DNA of 20,567 nt from Candidatus Saccharimonadota bacterium (lineage in GTDB: Bacteria; Patescibacteriota; Saccharimonadia; Saccharimonadales; Saccharimonadaceae). The DNA lies in assembly GCA_030527565.1 (NCBI GenBank), contig JAUNAO010000007.1, positions 1 through 20,567 on the forward strand, read 5' to 3'. Below the pieces are notes generated by a model. It was not told where the DNA came from. It searched no databases and was given only the letters and a program-made list of their open reading frames with translations. Within the stretch, counting starts at the first letter, position 1. Each line of letters opens with the position of its first letter. Of this stretch, positions 1 to 7,419 are shown piece by piece. The position numbers and the translations under genes are program-made.

Positions 1-2
1 AT

Positions 3-1280
3 GTTGTGATGTTTTTCGATTTTGTGTGGGGATTTAAGTTAAGAAAAGTAGGGAAGTTTTTGAAGGAAAAATGGGCGTGGTTGCTATTCCCTATTTTCGT
101 TTCGCTTTCAATTTTGTGGACAGGGAATCTTGTTCGGGGAATTTTAACGGTTGGGATTTTGTGGCTGATTTATTTTGCGGGGTTTGCGATTTTTACTCGT
201 AAAAAATTATTAAATGCGGAGTTTTGGCGGAAGTTTTTAAAGTGGTTTTTTGGGGCGGGGTTGTTTGCTTGCGCGTGGTGTTTAGTGCAGTGTATTTTAG
301 ATATTGCGGGGGTTTCGCGAGAAGTAAGTTTGATGTGTGTGGGATGTACGACGCAGATGTTTGGGTTTCCTCATCCAAATGGGTTTGCGATTGAGCCGCA
401 ATTTATGGGGAATCTTTTACTTGCGCCGGCGATTGTGTCAGCAGTTTTAGTTTTAAAGAAAAAGTCCGTAGGGATTCCACTTTTTCTTATTTTTGTCGCG
501 GGGTTGTTTTTGACGTTTTCGCGGGGGGCGATTTATGCATTCATTGTTGCGATGATTTTCTTGATCGCGTTTGAAATTATGCGGACGAAAAAAATGCGAG
601 CACTCGTTTTGGTCTTGATTTCTTGTTTGGCGTTTTTGTTTACACTCAATTTGCAGGGAATTTTTGCGCAGGTTTCGAAAACGAATGATACGTATTTGAC
701 GGGCGTGACAAAAGTTTTGAACCATTTGTCGTTGGGGATTATTGATATTCCGATTGATAAAAATGAAAGTGAGGAAATTGCGGAGGGGCCGGTTGTTGAA
801 ACGGAGGACAATGATGCGGTATTTGATGGGTATGTTGAAGAATCGACGAATATACGGGTTGGATTAACGGAGTCGGCGATGCGGGTTTGGTCGCGAAATT
901 TTTCGACGATGATGTTTGGGGTTGGAATTGGCGGTGCTGGGGAAGCGATGTTTAAAGCGGGGGAGATTGGCTCGCCGAAAGAGATTGTGCAAAATGAGTA
1001 CGTAAGTTTGTTACTCGAAGTTGGTTTGGTTGGGGTTCTGTTGTGTGCTTTGACGGTTTTTTATATTTTGCGAACGGTTTGGCGAAATGAAAAAAGCGAA
1101 ATGGTTTTTGCGTTGATTTTTGCGTACGCCATTTCGCTTTTATTCTTTTCGGGATTACCGAATGCGTTGCAGATTTATTTACTGCCGGTAGTATTTTATT
1201 TATCTACTACTTCGCCTTCGACGGCATCGTCGTCAGAAGATTTGTCGCCTTCTTTGGCTGCGTCTTCAGAAGCGGACTGA
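3..1280 (+). CDS. O-antigen ligase/polymerase family membrane protein (5' end outside window)
   Basis: Polytopic membrane protein of the Wzy/WaaL O-antigen ligase type, which joins or polymerises lipid-linked glycans on the outer face of the cytoplasmic membrane. I see about ten hydrophobic segments. There is a His-Pro-Asn stretch (FGFPHPNGF, about residue 120), an SRG motif after the next helices (FSRGAIYAF), a long external loop at about 215-320, and the family's C-terminal signature (GVGIGG, then [15 protein letters not shown]). The frame is open to the window edge. The GTG/ATG pair at 6-11 is the first possible start here, but the protein begins abruptly before its first helix, so the real start is probably upstream. 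The last 28 codons, a Ser/Ala/Glu-rich tail, lie antisense to the end of dnaK, an 85-nt convergent overlap. The family call is secure; ligase versus polymerase cannot be told from sequence. Confidence 0.8.
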   Translation, partial: VVMFFDFVWGFKLRKVGKFLKEKWAWLLFPIFVSLSILWTGNLVRGILTVGILWLIYFAGFAIFTRKKLLNAEFWRKFLKWFFGAGLFACAWCLVQCILDIAGVSREVSLMCVGCTTQMFGFPHPNGFAIEPQFMGNLLLAPAIVSAVLVLKKKSVGIPLFLIFVAGLFLTFSRGAIYAFIVAMIFLIAFEIMRTKKMRALVLVLISCLAFLFTLNLQGIFAQVSKTNDTYLTGVTKVLNHLSLGIIDIPIDKNESEEIAEGPVVETEDNDAVFDGYVEESTNIRVGLTESAMRVWSRNFSTMMFGVGIGGAGEAMFKAGEIGSPKEIVQNEYVSLLLEVGLVGVLLCALTVFYILRTVWRNEKSEMVFALIFAYAISLLFFSGLPNALQIYLLPVVFYLSTTSPSTASSSEDLSPSLAASSEAD

Positions 1281-3076
1281 TAAAGTTTTGCGCCAATTGG
1301 CATGATCTTATCCGAAAGTTCTTTTGCGGCAGATTCGTAAGCATCTTTGTCTGCGGATTCGTCGCTTAAGACTTTCTTTGCTTCTTCGACGGCTTTTTTG
1401 ATTTCTTCTTTATCATCATCCGAAATCTTGTCTTTGTATTCGTTTGGCATTTTTTCGGCTTGATAAATAGCATTTTCTAGGTGGTTTTTTGCATCGATCG
1501 AATCGCGCTTCTTTTTATCTTCCTCAGCGTGGAGCTCGGCTTCTTTTTGGGCCTTTTCGATATCATCTTTACTCATGTTGCCAGAGTTTTGGATCGTGAT
1601 CGACTGTTCTTTGCCGGTGCCTTTATCTTTTGCGGTAACATTCAAGATGCCGTTCGCGTCGAGATTAAAGGTAACTTCGATTTGTGGCACGCCACGTGGA
1701 GCTGGTGCGATACCGTCGAGGATAAAGCGACCGAGCGATTTGTTGTCGTTTGCAAATTCGCGTTCGCCTTGGAGAACGTGGATTTCGACTTGTGGCTGGT
1801 TGTCCGAAGCGGTCGAGAAAACTTCGGATTTCGAAGTAGGGATTGTTGTATTGCGATTGATGAGTGGAGTACGAACGCCGCCCATAGTTTCGATACCGAG
1901 AGTTAGAGGAGTAACGTCGAGAAGGAGAACATCTTTAACGTCGCCTTGGAGAACGCCGCCTTGGATTGCGGCACCGATTGCGACAACTTCGTCTGGGTTA
2001 ACGCCTTGCATTGGATCTTTGCCGAAAATAGATTTAACTTTTTCGACGACAGCTGGCATACGCGTCATACCACCGACCATGACGATTTCGTCGATGTCTT
2101 TTGTCGTTAACTTTGCGTCTTTCAAAGCCTTTTCGACTGGGCCGGCGAGGCGATCGAGAAGACTCGAGACGAGTTCTTCGAGCTTTGCACGAGTTAAGGT
2201 GAATTCAAAATGTTTCGGGCCATCGGCGTCAGCAGAAAGGAAAGGAAGGTTGATGTCGGTCGAGGTCGAAGAGCTAAGCTCCTTTTTCGCTTTTTCGGCT
2301 TCGTCTTTGACGCGCTGCATGGCTGCGGCGTCGCCCTTAATGTCGATTCCGGAGTCTTTTTTAAATTCATCAACGAGGAAGTTAACAATAATGTTGTCGA
2401 AATCTTCACCGCCGAGATGGGTGTCGCCGTTGGTTGACATAACTTCGAAAACGCCATCACCGAGCTCGAGGACGGAAACATCGAAAGTACCACCACCAAG
2501 GTCAAAAACGACGATTTTTTCGTCTTTTTTCGACTCGAGACCGTAAGCGAGAGCGGCTGCGGTTGGCTCGTTGATGATGCGCTTTACTTCAAGGCCGGCA
2601 ATTTTACCAGCGTCTTTAGTAGCTTGGCGCTGAGAATCGTCGAAGTAGGCAGGGACGGTGATAATTGCCTCAGTAACCTTTTCACCAAGGAAAGCTTCGG
2701 CATCGGCCTTAATTTTGCCAAGAATCATAGCTGAGATTTCTTCAGGCGTATATTCTTTGCCATTCATTTCGACGGCGACAGCGTTGCCTTTTTTGACGAT
2801 TTTGTATGGGCTAATTTCGGCGTCGCGTTCAACTTCTTTGTCAGTGAATTTGCGGCCGATTAAGCGTTTGATACCGTAAATCGTGTTTTTAGGGTTCGTG
2901 ACACGTTGGCGCTGGGCGACTTTACCGATTAGGCGCTCGCCTTTTTTTGTCACAGCAACGACGGAAGGGGTCGTACGATCGCCTTCGGCGTTAGTAATGA
3001 CTTCTGGTTTTCCGGCGACCATGTAAGCGAAAGCTGAGTTGGTCGTGCCGAGGTCAATTCCGATAATTTTTGACAT
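1196..3076 (-). CDS. dnaK: Chaperone DnaK (Hsp70)
   Basis: ATP-dependent Hsp70 chaperone that binds exposed hydrophobic segments of client proteins in the cytosol with DnaJ and GrpE. The 626-residue product is of normal length. The ATPase domain starts with [13 protein letters not shown] (residues 4-16) and carries [25 protein letters not shown] and [12 protein letters not shown]. The linker [15 protein letters not shown] precedes the substrate-binding domain, and the acidic tail ends [12 protein letters not shown], like the conserved bacterial DnaK tail. I start it at ATG 3076 because AAGGAG lies 5 nt upstream and the family begins there. An in-frame start at 3100 would fall inside the CIRCE element. 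grpE, dnaJ and hrcA are not in the window, so dnaK stands alone, which is unusual. Two CIRCE operators and a sigma70-type promoter lie just upstream. The 3' end overlaps the convergent first gene. Confidence 0.98.
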   Translation of the reverse strand: MSKIIGIDLGTTNSAFAYMVAGKPEVITNAEGDRTTPSVVAVTKKGERLIGKVAQRQRVTNPKNTIYGIKRLIGRKFTDKEVERDAEISPYKIVKKGNAVAVEMNGKEYTPEEISAMILGKIKADAEAFLGEKVTEAIITVPAYFDDSQRQATKDAGKIAGLEVKRIINEPTAAALAYGLESKKDEKIVVFDLGGGTFDVSVLELGDGVFEVMSTNGDTHLGGEDFDNIIVNFLVDEFKKDSGIDIKGDAAAMQRVKDEAEKAKKELSSSTSTDINLPFLSADADGPKHFEFTLTRAKLEELVSSLLDRLAGPVEKALKDAKLTTKDIDEIVMVGGMTRMPAVVEKVKSIFGKDPMQGVNPDEVVAIGAAIQGGVLQGDVKDVLLLDVTPLTLGIETMGGVRTPLINRNTTIPTSKSEVFSTASDNQPQVEIHVLQGEREFANDNKSLGRFILDGIAPAPRGVPQIEVTFNLDANGILNVTAKDKGTGKEQSITIQNSGNMSKDDIEKAQKEAELHAEEDKKKRDSIDAKNHLENAIYQAEKMPNEYKDKISDDDKEEIKKAVEEAKKVLSDESADKDAYESAAKELSDKIMPIGAKLYQSASEDAAKEGDKSSDDDAVEGEVVDK

Positions 3077-3093
3077 ATATTCTCCTTTATTTT

Positions 3094-3120
3094 CTGGCAC
3101 TCGTTGTGTGTGAGTGCTAA
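3094..3120 (-). promoter_or_regulatory. CIRCE operator 1 (HrcA site) in the dnaK 5' UTR
   Basis: Read on the dnaK strand this is TTAGCACTC-N9-GAGTGCCAG: the left arm is perfect and the right arm has two changes from GAGTGCTAA. It lies between the predicted dnaK +1 (about 3123) and the Shine-Dalgarno. This is the classic position for repression by HrcA, which must be encoded elsewhere. Confidence 0.93.
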
Positions 3121-3129
3121 TCTTTTTCT

Positions 3130-3158
3130 ATTGTAGCAAATTGGCACTCGCGTGTCAA
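3130..3158 (-). promoter_or_regulatory. dnaK promoter
   Basis: Perfect -35 TTGACA (3158-3153), a 17-nt spacer, and -10 TACAAT (3135-3130) preceded by TGC, so also an extended -10. Predicted +1 is near 3123. The vegetative-type promoter plus operators indicates heat-shock control by derepression, not by an alternative sigma factor. Confidence 0.88.
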
Positions 3159-3167
3159 TAGTGCTAA
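3141..3167 (-). promoter_or_regulatory. CIRCE operator 2 covering the dnaK -35
   Basis: On the dnaK strand this is TTAGCACTA-N9-GAGTGCCAA, with three changes from the consensus. Its spacer contains the TTGACA -35 hexamer, so a bound repressor would block RNA polymerase directly. With operator 1 it brackets the -10. Confidence 0.85.
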
Positions 3168-3176
3168 TTTGGGAAA

Positions 3177-3290
3177 GGAAAATAAAAGTCCATTCTCGGG
3201 ACGGCTGCGCCCGGCCCGTCGTTACGGGCGGGCTTGCCTCACTGAGGGCTCGTAAGCCCTCAAAGCCCTTGAATTAGACTTTTATTTTCC
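3177..3290. repeat. 114-bp palindromic element with internal hairpins (MITE-like or structured RNA)
   Basis: Perfect 14-bp terminal inverted repeats (GGAAAATAAAAGTC at 3177-3190 and its complement at 3277-3290) enclose a GC-rich core with two further perfect hairpins: GCCCGT-CGTT-ACGGGC (3214-3229) and TGAGGGCT-CGTA-AGCCCTCA (3243-3262). It sits between the divergent dnaK and ruvB promoters, where no transcript ends, so a terminator role is not expected. There is no ORF inside. Its base composition differs from the AT-rich flanks. The non-autonomous mobile-element idea is inference; the symmetry is directly seen. Confidence 0.6.
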
Positions 3291-3303
3291 CTCTAAAATA
3301 GTG

Positions 3304-3309
3304 TATAAT
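3304..3309 (+). promoter_or_regulatory. ruvB -10 box, leaderless spacing
   Basis: TATAAT, then exactly 6 nt, then ATG 3316. TG directly precedes the box without the usual intervening base. No convincing -35 is seen 17 nt upstream. The arrangement predicts a leaderless ruvB mRNA. Confidence 0.7.
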
Positions 3310-3315
3310 ACAGAT

Positions 3316-4326
3316 ATGGCAATTGAGAGGTTAGTTGAACCGGTGATAGAGGAGGGGAATTCGGAGGAGGAGCGGATGGAGATTTCGCTTCGACCGATGA
3401 GTTTTAAGGAATACATCGGACAGGAACATCTCAAAAATAATCTTAAATTGGCGATTGATGCGGTGAAAAAGCGAAATGATGGGACAACTTTAGACCATAT
3501 ATTATTATATGGTCCGCCGGGACTCGGGAAAACGACGATGGCGGGGGTGATTGCGAAAGAATTAGGGGCGTCTCTCAGGGTTACTTCGGGTCCGGCGATT
3601 GAGCGGGCGGGGGATCTTGCGTCGATTCTAACGAATTTGAAAGATGGGGATGTTCTGTTTATCGACGAGATTCATCGTTTGCGGCGGGCGGTTGAGGAGG
3701 TTTTATATTCGGCGATGGAGGATTATAAACTGGATATTGTGATTGGGAAGGGGCCGGCGGCAAGAAGTGTTAGGTTAGACTTGCCGCGATTTACGGTGAT
3801 TGGGGCGACGACGCGGACAGGATCACTTGCGGGGCCGTTACGGGATCGGTTTGGGATTATTCATCGGCTGGAATATTACAAAGAGGGGGAGATTAAAGAG
3901 ATTATCGAGCGGACGGCGGGGATTTTAAATACGGAGATTAAGTCGGGGGCGACAGATTTGCTTGCGACGAGGTCGCGGTTAACGCCTCGGATTGCGAATC
4001 GAATTTTTAAGCGAGTGAGGGATTATGCGGACGTGAATGGGGATGGGATTGTTGATGAGGTGATTGCGACGGCGGCGCTTGGTTTGATGGAGATTGATGA
4101 GTTGGGGCTTGATCCGGCGGATCGGAATATGTTGAGGTTAATGGATGAGAATTACGGCGATCGGCCGGTTGGGCTTGCGACGATTGCGGCGCTGACGGGA
4201 GATGAGGCGACAACGATTGAGGATTATTATGAACCATACTTGTTGCAACTTGGGCTGTTGGCCAGGACGCCGAGAGGTCGAATGGTGACCGAAAAGGGTC
4301 GTAAACATTTAAAACATCTGTTATAA
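3316..4326 (+). CDS. ruvB: Holliday junction branch migration ATPase RuvB
   Basis: Hexameric AAA+ motor that drives branch migration of Holliday junctions with RuvA, feeding RuvC. The 336-residue protein is of family length. The Walker A GPPGLGKT lies at about residues 66-73, the Walker B is LFIDEIHRL, and the sensor region reads [18 protein letters not shown]. The C-terminal winged helix ends with [14 protein letters not shown]. The start is ATG 3316: it lies 6 nt after TATAAT and has no Shine-Dalgarno. The four codons upstream in frame would overlap the -10 box and cannot be transcribed from it. ruvA and ruvC are not adjacent. The stop codon (TAA 4324-4326) lies inside the -10 box of the next gene. 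Confidence 0.98.
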   Translation: MAIERLVEPVIEEGNSEEERMEISLRPMSFKEYIGQEHLKNNLKLAIDAVKKRNDGTTLDHILLYGPPGLGKTTMAGVIAKELGASLRVTSGPAIERAGDLASILTNLKDGDVLFIDEIHRLRRAVEEVLYSAMEDYKLDIVIGKGPAARSVRLDLPRFTVIGATTRTGSLAGPLRDRFGIIHRLEYYKEGEIKEIIERTAGILNTEIKSGATDLLATRSRLTPRIANRIFKRVRDYADVNGDGIVDEVIATAALGLMEIDELGLDPADRNMLRLMDENYGDRPVGLATIAALTGDEATTIEDYYEPYLLQLGLLARTPRGRMVTEKGRKHLKHLL

Positions 4327-4327
4327 T
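4319..4327 (+). promoter_or_regulatory. Extended -10 promoter overlapping the ruvB stop
   Basis: TGTTATAAT with 6 nt to ATG 4334. The TAA stop of ruvB (4324-4326) is part of the TATAAT hexamer. No -35 or Shine-Dalgarno is seen, which predicts a leaderless mRNA. Confidence 0.75.
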
Positions 4328-4333
4328 TAAGTT

Positions 4334-4900
4334 ATGAACGAGAATTTAGCAAAAATTCGACATGAACGGAGCGTGAAGGATTTCCCGACGCTTGGGCTTG
4401 ATGATGACGAGTATGTCGAGTTTGCCTTTAAACGGGCGAAGATTTATTTAGTATTAATGTATAGTGGGCTGATTTTAGGGTTGGCACTAGTTGCGATTGC
4501 GCTGTCGATTGCGACGTCGAAGACTTCGATGCTTGGGCCGATGGGGCAGAATTTTATCAATATTATTTTGATGATTCTGATTGTTGCGGCGTTGATTGCG
4601 GCGGGCTTTATTTGGATGATTTATCATGGAAATAAAGTCTTTATTACGAACAAACGGGTGATTCAGAAAGTTCGGTTGTCGCCATTTGCGACTTCGACGA
4701 ATATGGTTGATCTTTCTTCGATTGAAGATGTGAGTTATCGTCAGGGCGGGATTTTACAAACCTTGTTTCATTATGGGACGTTCCGTCTTGCGACGGTTGG
4801 AGATGAGACGACTTATACTTTCCCGTATGCGGAAGTATCAGCGGATGATTTGAAAGTTATTTCACGAATGATTTCAGACGCAAAAGATAATAAAGATTAA
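4334..4900 (+). CDS. Membrane protein with bacterial PH domain (DUF304/YdbS-like)
   Basis: 188-residue protein with a short polar N terminus, two transmembrane helices (about 38-60 and 75-97) and a C-terminal bacterial PH-like domain (about 100-185). The domain shows the usual signature: VFITNKRVIQK, then DLSSIEDVSYRQGGILQT and FRLATVGDETTYTFPYA. DUF304 (bPH_2) proteins are membrane proteins of largely unknown function. I infer only that the PH domain lies on the cytoplasmic side. It follows ruvB by 7 nt but has its own leaderless promoter, so it need not be a ruvB partner. Its stop overlaps the convergent prepilin gene by 4 nt. Confidence 0.82.
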   Translation: MNENLAKIRHERSVKDFPTLGLDDDEYVEFAFKRAKIYLVLMYSGLILGLALVAIALSIATSKTSMLGPMGQNFINIILMILIVAALIAAGFIWMIYHGNKVFITNKRVIQKVRLSPFATSTNMVDLSSIEDVSYRQGGILQTLFHYGTFRLATVGDETTYTFPYAEVSADDLKVISRMISDAKDNKD

Positions 4901-5289
4901 TGAGTGCGATTAGTTTTAATGTAGGCGTCCTCTTTTTCGAGGGTGGCTTTTAGAATGTATTCCTTACATTCGCCGTTGTTGCAGTTGGCTGGGATGTAGG
5001 TGTAGGAACTGTAGGCGTCGCCTAAATTAAAGCCCTGAGGGTCGGTCCAGAGGGAAGGATCGATGACGGTGATGTTTTCTTCGGAAATGGTTTCTGGGTA
5101 GTAGCCGTTTTGTTTGTAGAAACTTTCTTCGAGGGCATAATACATAGCGTTGATTGCGGTTTTTCTTTTGTCGTCGCGCTCCATTGCGTCGAGATTGGAT
5201 TTTTGAACAAAGAAAAGTGCGACGAGAAGGGTCGCAAAAACCCCAACTACAACTAATTCTAAAATCGTAAAACCATTTTTCGTTTTCAT
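4897..5289 (-). CDS. Type IV prepilin-like protein
   Basis: 130-residue protein starting with a class III prepilin signal: MKTKNG then FTILE, so prepilin peptidase should cut after Gly6, leaving Phe+1 and Glu+5. The following hydrophobic stretch (LVVVGVFATLLVALFFV) forms the N-terminal pilin helix. A globular domain follows with one Cys pair (PANCNNGECKEY) that could form a disulfide near the C terminus. This is the size of a minor pilin/pseudopilin. The start is ATG 5289, 6 nt after an extended -10. Longer readings of the frame run into tRNA-Pro and are not credible. The PilB-like ATPase at 13346 and ComEC at 10867 are probable partners, though not linked in an operon. Confidence 0.85.
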   Translation of the reverse strand: MKTKNGFTILELVVVGVFATLLVALFFVQKSNLDAMERDDKRKTAINAMYYALEESFYKQNGYYPETISEENITVIDPSLWTDPQGFNLGDAYSSYTYIPANCNNGECKEYILKATLEKEDAYIKTNRTH

Positions 5290-5295
5290 GAGATT

Positions 5296-5304
5296 ATTAT
5301 AGCA
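5296..5304 (-). promoter_or_regulatory. Extended -10 promoter of the prepilin gene
   Basis: On the minus strand TGCTATAAT, then 6 nt to ATG 5289. No Shine-Dalgarno fits in this space, which predicts leaderless transcription. Confidence 0.75.
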
Positions 5305-5317
5305 TAAAAATATAGAA

Positions 5318-5338
5318 TAAAAAAAGACCCGAAGGTCT
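5318..5338 (-). terminator. Intrinsic terminator of tRNA-Pro
   Basis: On the minus strand AGACC-TTCG-GGTCT followed by a run of seven T, starting 2 nt after the tRNA CCA end. The stable TTCG tetraloop supports it. Confidence 0.85.
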
Positions 5339-5339
5339 G

Positions 5340-5415
5340 TGGTCTGGGTGACAGGACTTGAACCTGCGACCTCGACTTCCCAAAAGTCGCGCGCTACCAA
5401 CTGTGCTACACCCAG
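5340..5415 (-). tRNA. tRNA-Pro(UGG)
   Basis: 76-nt cloverleaf: acceptor CTGGGTG/CACCCAG, anticodon stem CGACT/AGTCG with loop TTTGGGA (anticodon TGG), T arm GCAGG-TTCAAGT-CCTGT, discriminator A and encoded CCA. The D stem GCAC/GCGC has one A-C mismatch at 12-23. It has its own promoter and terminator. Confidence 0.95.
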
Positions 5416-5425
5416 ATGTGCTTTT

Positions 5426-5434
5426 ATTATATCA
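5426..5434 (-). promoter_or_regulatory. tRNA-Pro extended -10 promoter
   Basis: TGATATAAT on the minus strand, which places +1 about 4 nt before the tRNA 5' end. It is back to back with the ftsH promoter at 5451. Confidence 0.7.
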
Positions 5435-5450
5435 CAAAACCTTAGGATTG

Positions 5451-5459
5451 TGTTAAAAT
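5451..5459 (+). promoter_or_regulatory. Putative ftsH promoter (extended -10)
   Basis: TGTTAAAAT, with predicted +1 near 5466 and a short leader holding AAGGAG (5470-5475), 6 nt before GTG 5482. The same TGTTAAAATTAA string recurs before yebC. Confidence 0.5.
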
Positions 5460-5481
5460 TAAAAGATAAAAGGAGAAAAAA

Positions 5482-7398
5482 GTGGCGGAAGCAGTAAAAA
5501 AACCGGCGGGGCGGAATGGAAATAAATCGAATACAGTGCGAAGTGTTTTGTTCGCGTTTCTTTCGATGTGTATGATTATGTTTGTGATTGCGAATTTTAG
5601 CGCAAATAATGCTCAGACAACTGAGGTGCCGATTTCTAGTGTGATTCAGCGGGCGAATGATCCAGAAGGGAATATTCAGAAGATTACAGTTTTAGGCGAT
5701 ACACTTGAAATTACTTTGAAGGGCGAAGATAAGCCGACTGAGGTTTCGCGACGAGATGTTTCTGGGACTTTGTATGACCAAGGGCTTTTGAATTATTGCG
5801 AAGGGATGAGCGGCGAGGAGCTCGCGAAATGCAATGAGACTTATCCGGTGATTGAATATAAAGAAGCGACGGATGTTTGGGGGATTGTGCTTGATGTGTT
5901 GTTTACAATCCTTCCGGTCATTGCGATTGTGATTTTCTTCTCTTGGATGATGAAACAGGCGAATGCGGCAAATAGTCAGTCAATGAGTTTTGGTAAGTCG
6001 CGAGCAAAATTGTATGGGGCGGATAAGAAAAAAGTCACGTTTAAAGATGTTGCGGGAAATGAAGCAGCAAAACAAGATTTAGCGGAAATTGTTGATTTCT
6101 TGAAGAGTCCGAAAAAATATGAAAAGTTAGGCGCGAAGATTCCGCGGGGTGTTCTTCTTGCGGGCGATCCGGGTACGGGTAAAACTTTGATGGCACGAGC
6201 AGTTGCGGGTGAGGCGAATGTGCCGTTCTTCTCAATTTCGGGTTCGGAATTTGCAGAAATGTTTGTTGGGGTTGGTGCGTCTAGGGTGCGAGATCTTTTC
6301 TCGAAAGCGAAAAAGAATTCACCATCGATTATCTTTATTGATGAGATTGATGCGGTGGCGCATAAACGTGATGCGCGAGGTGGTGCGGGACGTGAAGATG
6401 AGCAGACTTTGAACCAAATTCTTGTCGAGATGGATGGGTTTGATAATGATTCGGGCGTAATTGTGATTGCGGCGACAAACCGAGTCGATATGCTTGATAA
6501 AGCGTTGCTTCGTCCTGGGCGGTTTGACCGACATGTAAACGTGACTTTGCCGGAGCGAAAAGATCGATTGGAAATTTTGAAGGTGCATTTTAAAGGTAAG
6601 CCGATTGAGGCGGACGTTGATCTCGAGGCTTTGGCAAAGAAAACGGCGGGATCTTCCGGTGCGGATCTTGCAAACATTGCGAATGAGGCAGCAATTACGG
6701 CAGCGCGCGAAGGGCATAAGGCGATTTCGAATAAAGACGTTGTTGAGTCATTTGAACGGGTGGCGATTGGGCCAGAGCGAAAGAGCAAGGTGATGAATGA
6801 AAAAGAGCGGAAGATTACGGCTTATCATGAAGCTGGACATGCGGTAGTTGGGCATGTGTTACCGGATTCGGATCCAGTACATAAAGTGACAATTATTCCG
6901 CGTGGCGCGACGGGTGGTGTAACATGGTTCCTGCCGCCGGAAGACCGGAGTTACAAGAATATTTATGAACTCAAAGATATTTTGGCGCGGGCGATGGGCG
7001 GACGTGTTGCGGAAAAAATTATTTTCGGGGCGGATGCAGTAACAACGGGAGCTTCGTCGGATCTGAAAAATGTTGCGTCGCTTGCGAAGTCGATGGTGAT
7101 TGAAGAAGGTATGGGTAGTGCAGATCTTCGGAATATGGTGTTTCCGGGTGAGGATGCGGGATATTATACGATTACGACTGGAAAACCATATTCGGAAAAG
7201 ACGGCGGAGATGATTGATGCTGAGGTCCGAAAGTTTGCAGACGAAGCAGCGGTGCGGGCGGAGAAAGTTCTCGTTGCGAATAAAAAAGTTTTGGATCGAC
7301 TTGCAGAAGAGCTTTTGAAGAGTGAGACTTTGGAAGAAAAAGAGCTCGAAGAAATTTTGAAAGATGCAAAAATGCCGGAAGCGGCGAAACTTTACTAG
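5482..7398 (+). CDS. ftsH: ATP-dependent zinc metalloprotease FtsH
   Basis: Membrane-anchored AAA+ protease that extracts and degrades membrane and cytosolic proteins. The 638 residues show helix 1 (about 20-40), an external domain, helix 2 (about 133-157), the AAA module (Walker A 228-235, Walker B IIFIDEID 283-290, arginine-finger region RPGRFDR) and the zinc protease domain with HEAGH at 449-453 and the third ligand Asp527 in TTGASSDLKN. Walker A reads GDPGTGKT where GPPGTGKT is usual. The external domain has two Cys (106 and 117), a possible disulfide. The start is GTG 5482, chosen for the AAGGAG 6 nt upstream. It is followed after 21 nt by the M1 aminopeptidase, probably in one operon: FtsH makes peptides and the aminopeptidase can trim them, though this coupling is inference. 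Confidence 0.98.
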   Translation: MAEAVKKPAGRNGNKSNTVRSVLFAFLSMCMIMFVIANFSANNAQTTEVPISSVIQRANDPEGNIQKITVLGDTLEITLKGEDKPTEVSRRDVSGTLYDQGLLNYCEGMSGEELAKCNETYPVIEYKEATDVWGIVLDVLFTILPVIAIVIFFSWMMKQANAANSQSMSFGKSRAKLYGADKKKVTFKDVAGNEAAKQDLAEIVDFLKSPKKYEKLGAKIPRGVLLAGDPGTGKTLMARAVAGEANVPFFSISGSEFAEMFVGVGASRVRDLFSKAKKNSPSIIFIDEIDAVAHKRDARGGAGREDEQTLNQILVEMDGFDNDSGVIVIAATNRVDMLDKALLRPGRFDRHVNVTLPERKDRLEILKVHFKGKPIEADVDLEALAKKTAGSSGADLANIANEAAITAAREGHKAISNKDVVESFERVAIGPERKSKVMNEKERKITAYHEAGHAVVGHVLPDSDPVHKVTIIPRGATGGVTWFLPPEDRSYKNIYELKDILARAMGGRVAEKIIFGADAVTTGASSDLKNVASLAKSMVIEEGMGSADLRNMVFPGEDAGYYTITTGKPYSEKTAEMIDAEVRKFADEAAVRAEKVLVANKKVLDRLAEELLKSETLEEKELEEILKDAKMPEAAKLY

Positions 7399-7419
7399 AT
7401 TAGTTTAACAAGGAGGAAA

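Noticed and set aside
1575..2546. Long plus-strand ORF opposite dnaK
   Set aside because: It is the antisense shadow of a strongly conserved gene, with low-complexity Ser/Arg/Pro composition and no promoter or ribosome-binding site.
3177..3290. Palindromic region as an intrinsic terminator
   Set aside because: It lies between divergent promoters, so no transcript needs to end there, and its outer arms are AT-rich over a long distance.
5976..6788. 270-codon minus-strand ORF opposite ftsH
   Set aside because: Mirror of the ftsH AAA domain, made open by the codon bias of the sense gene; no start signals.
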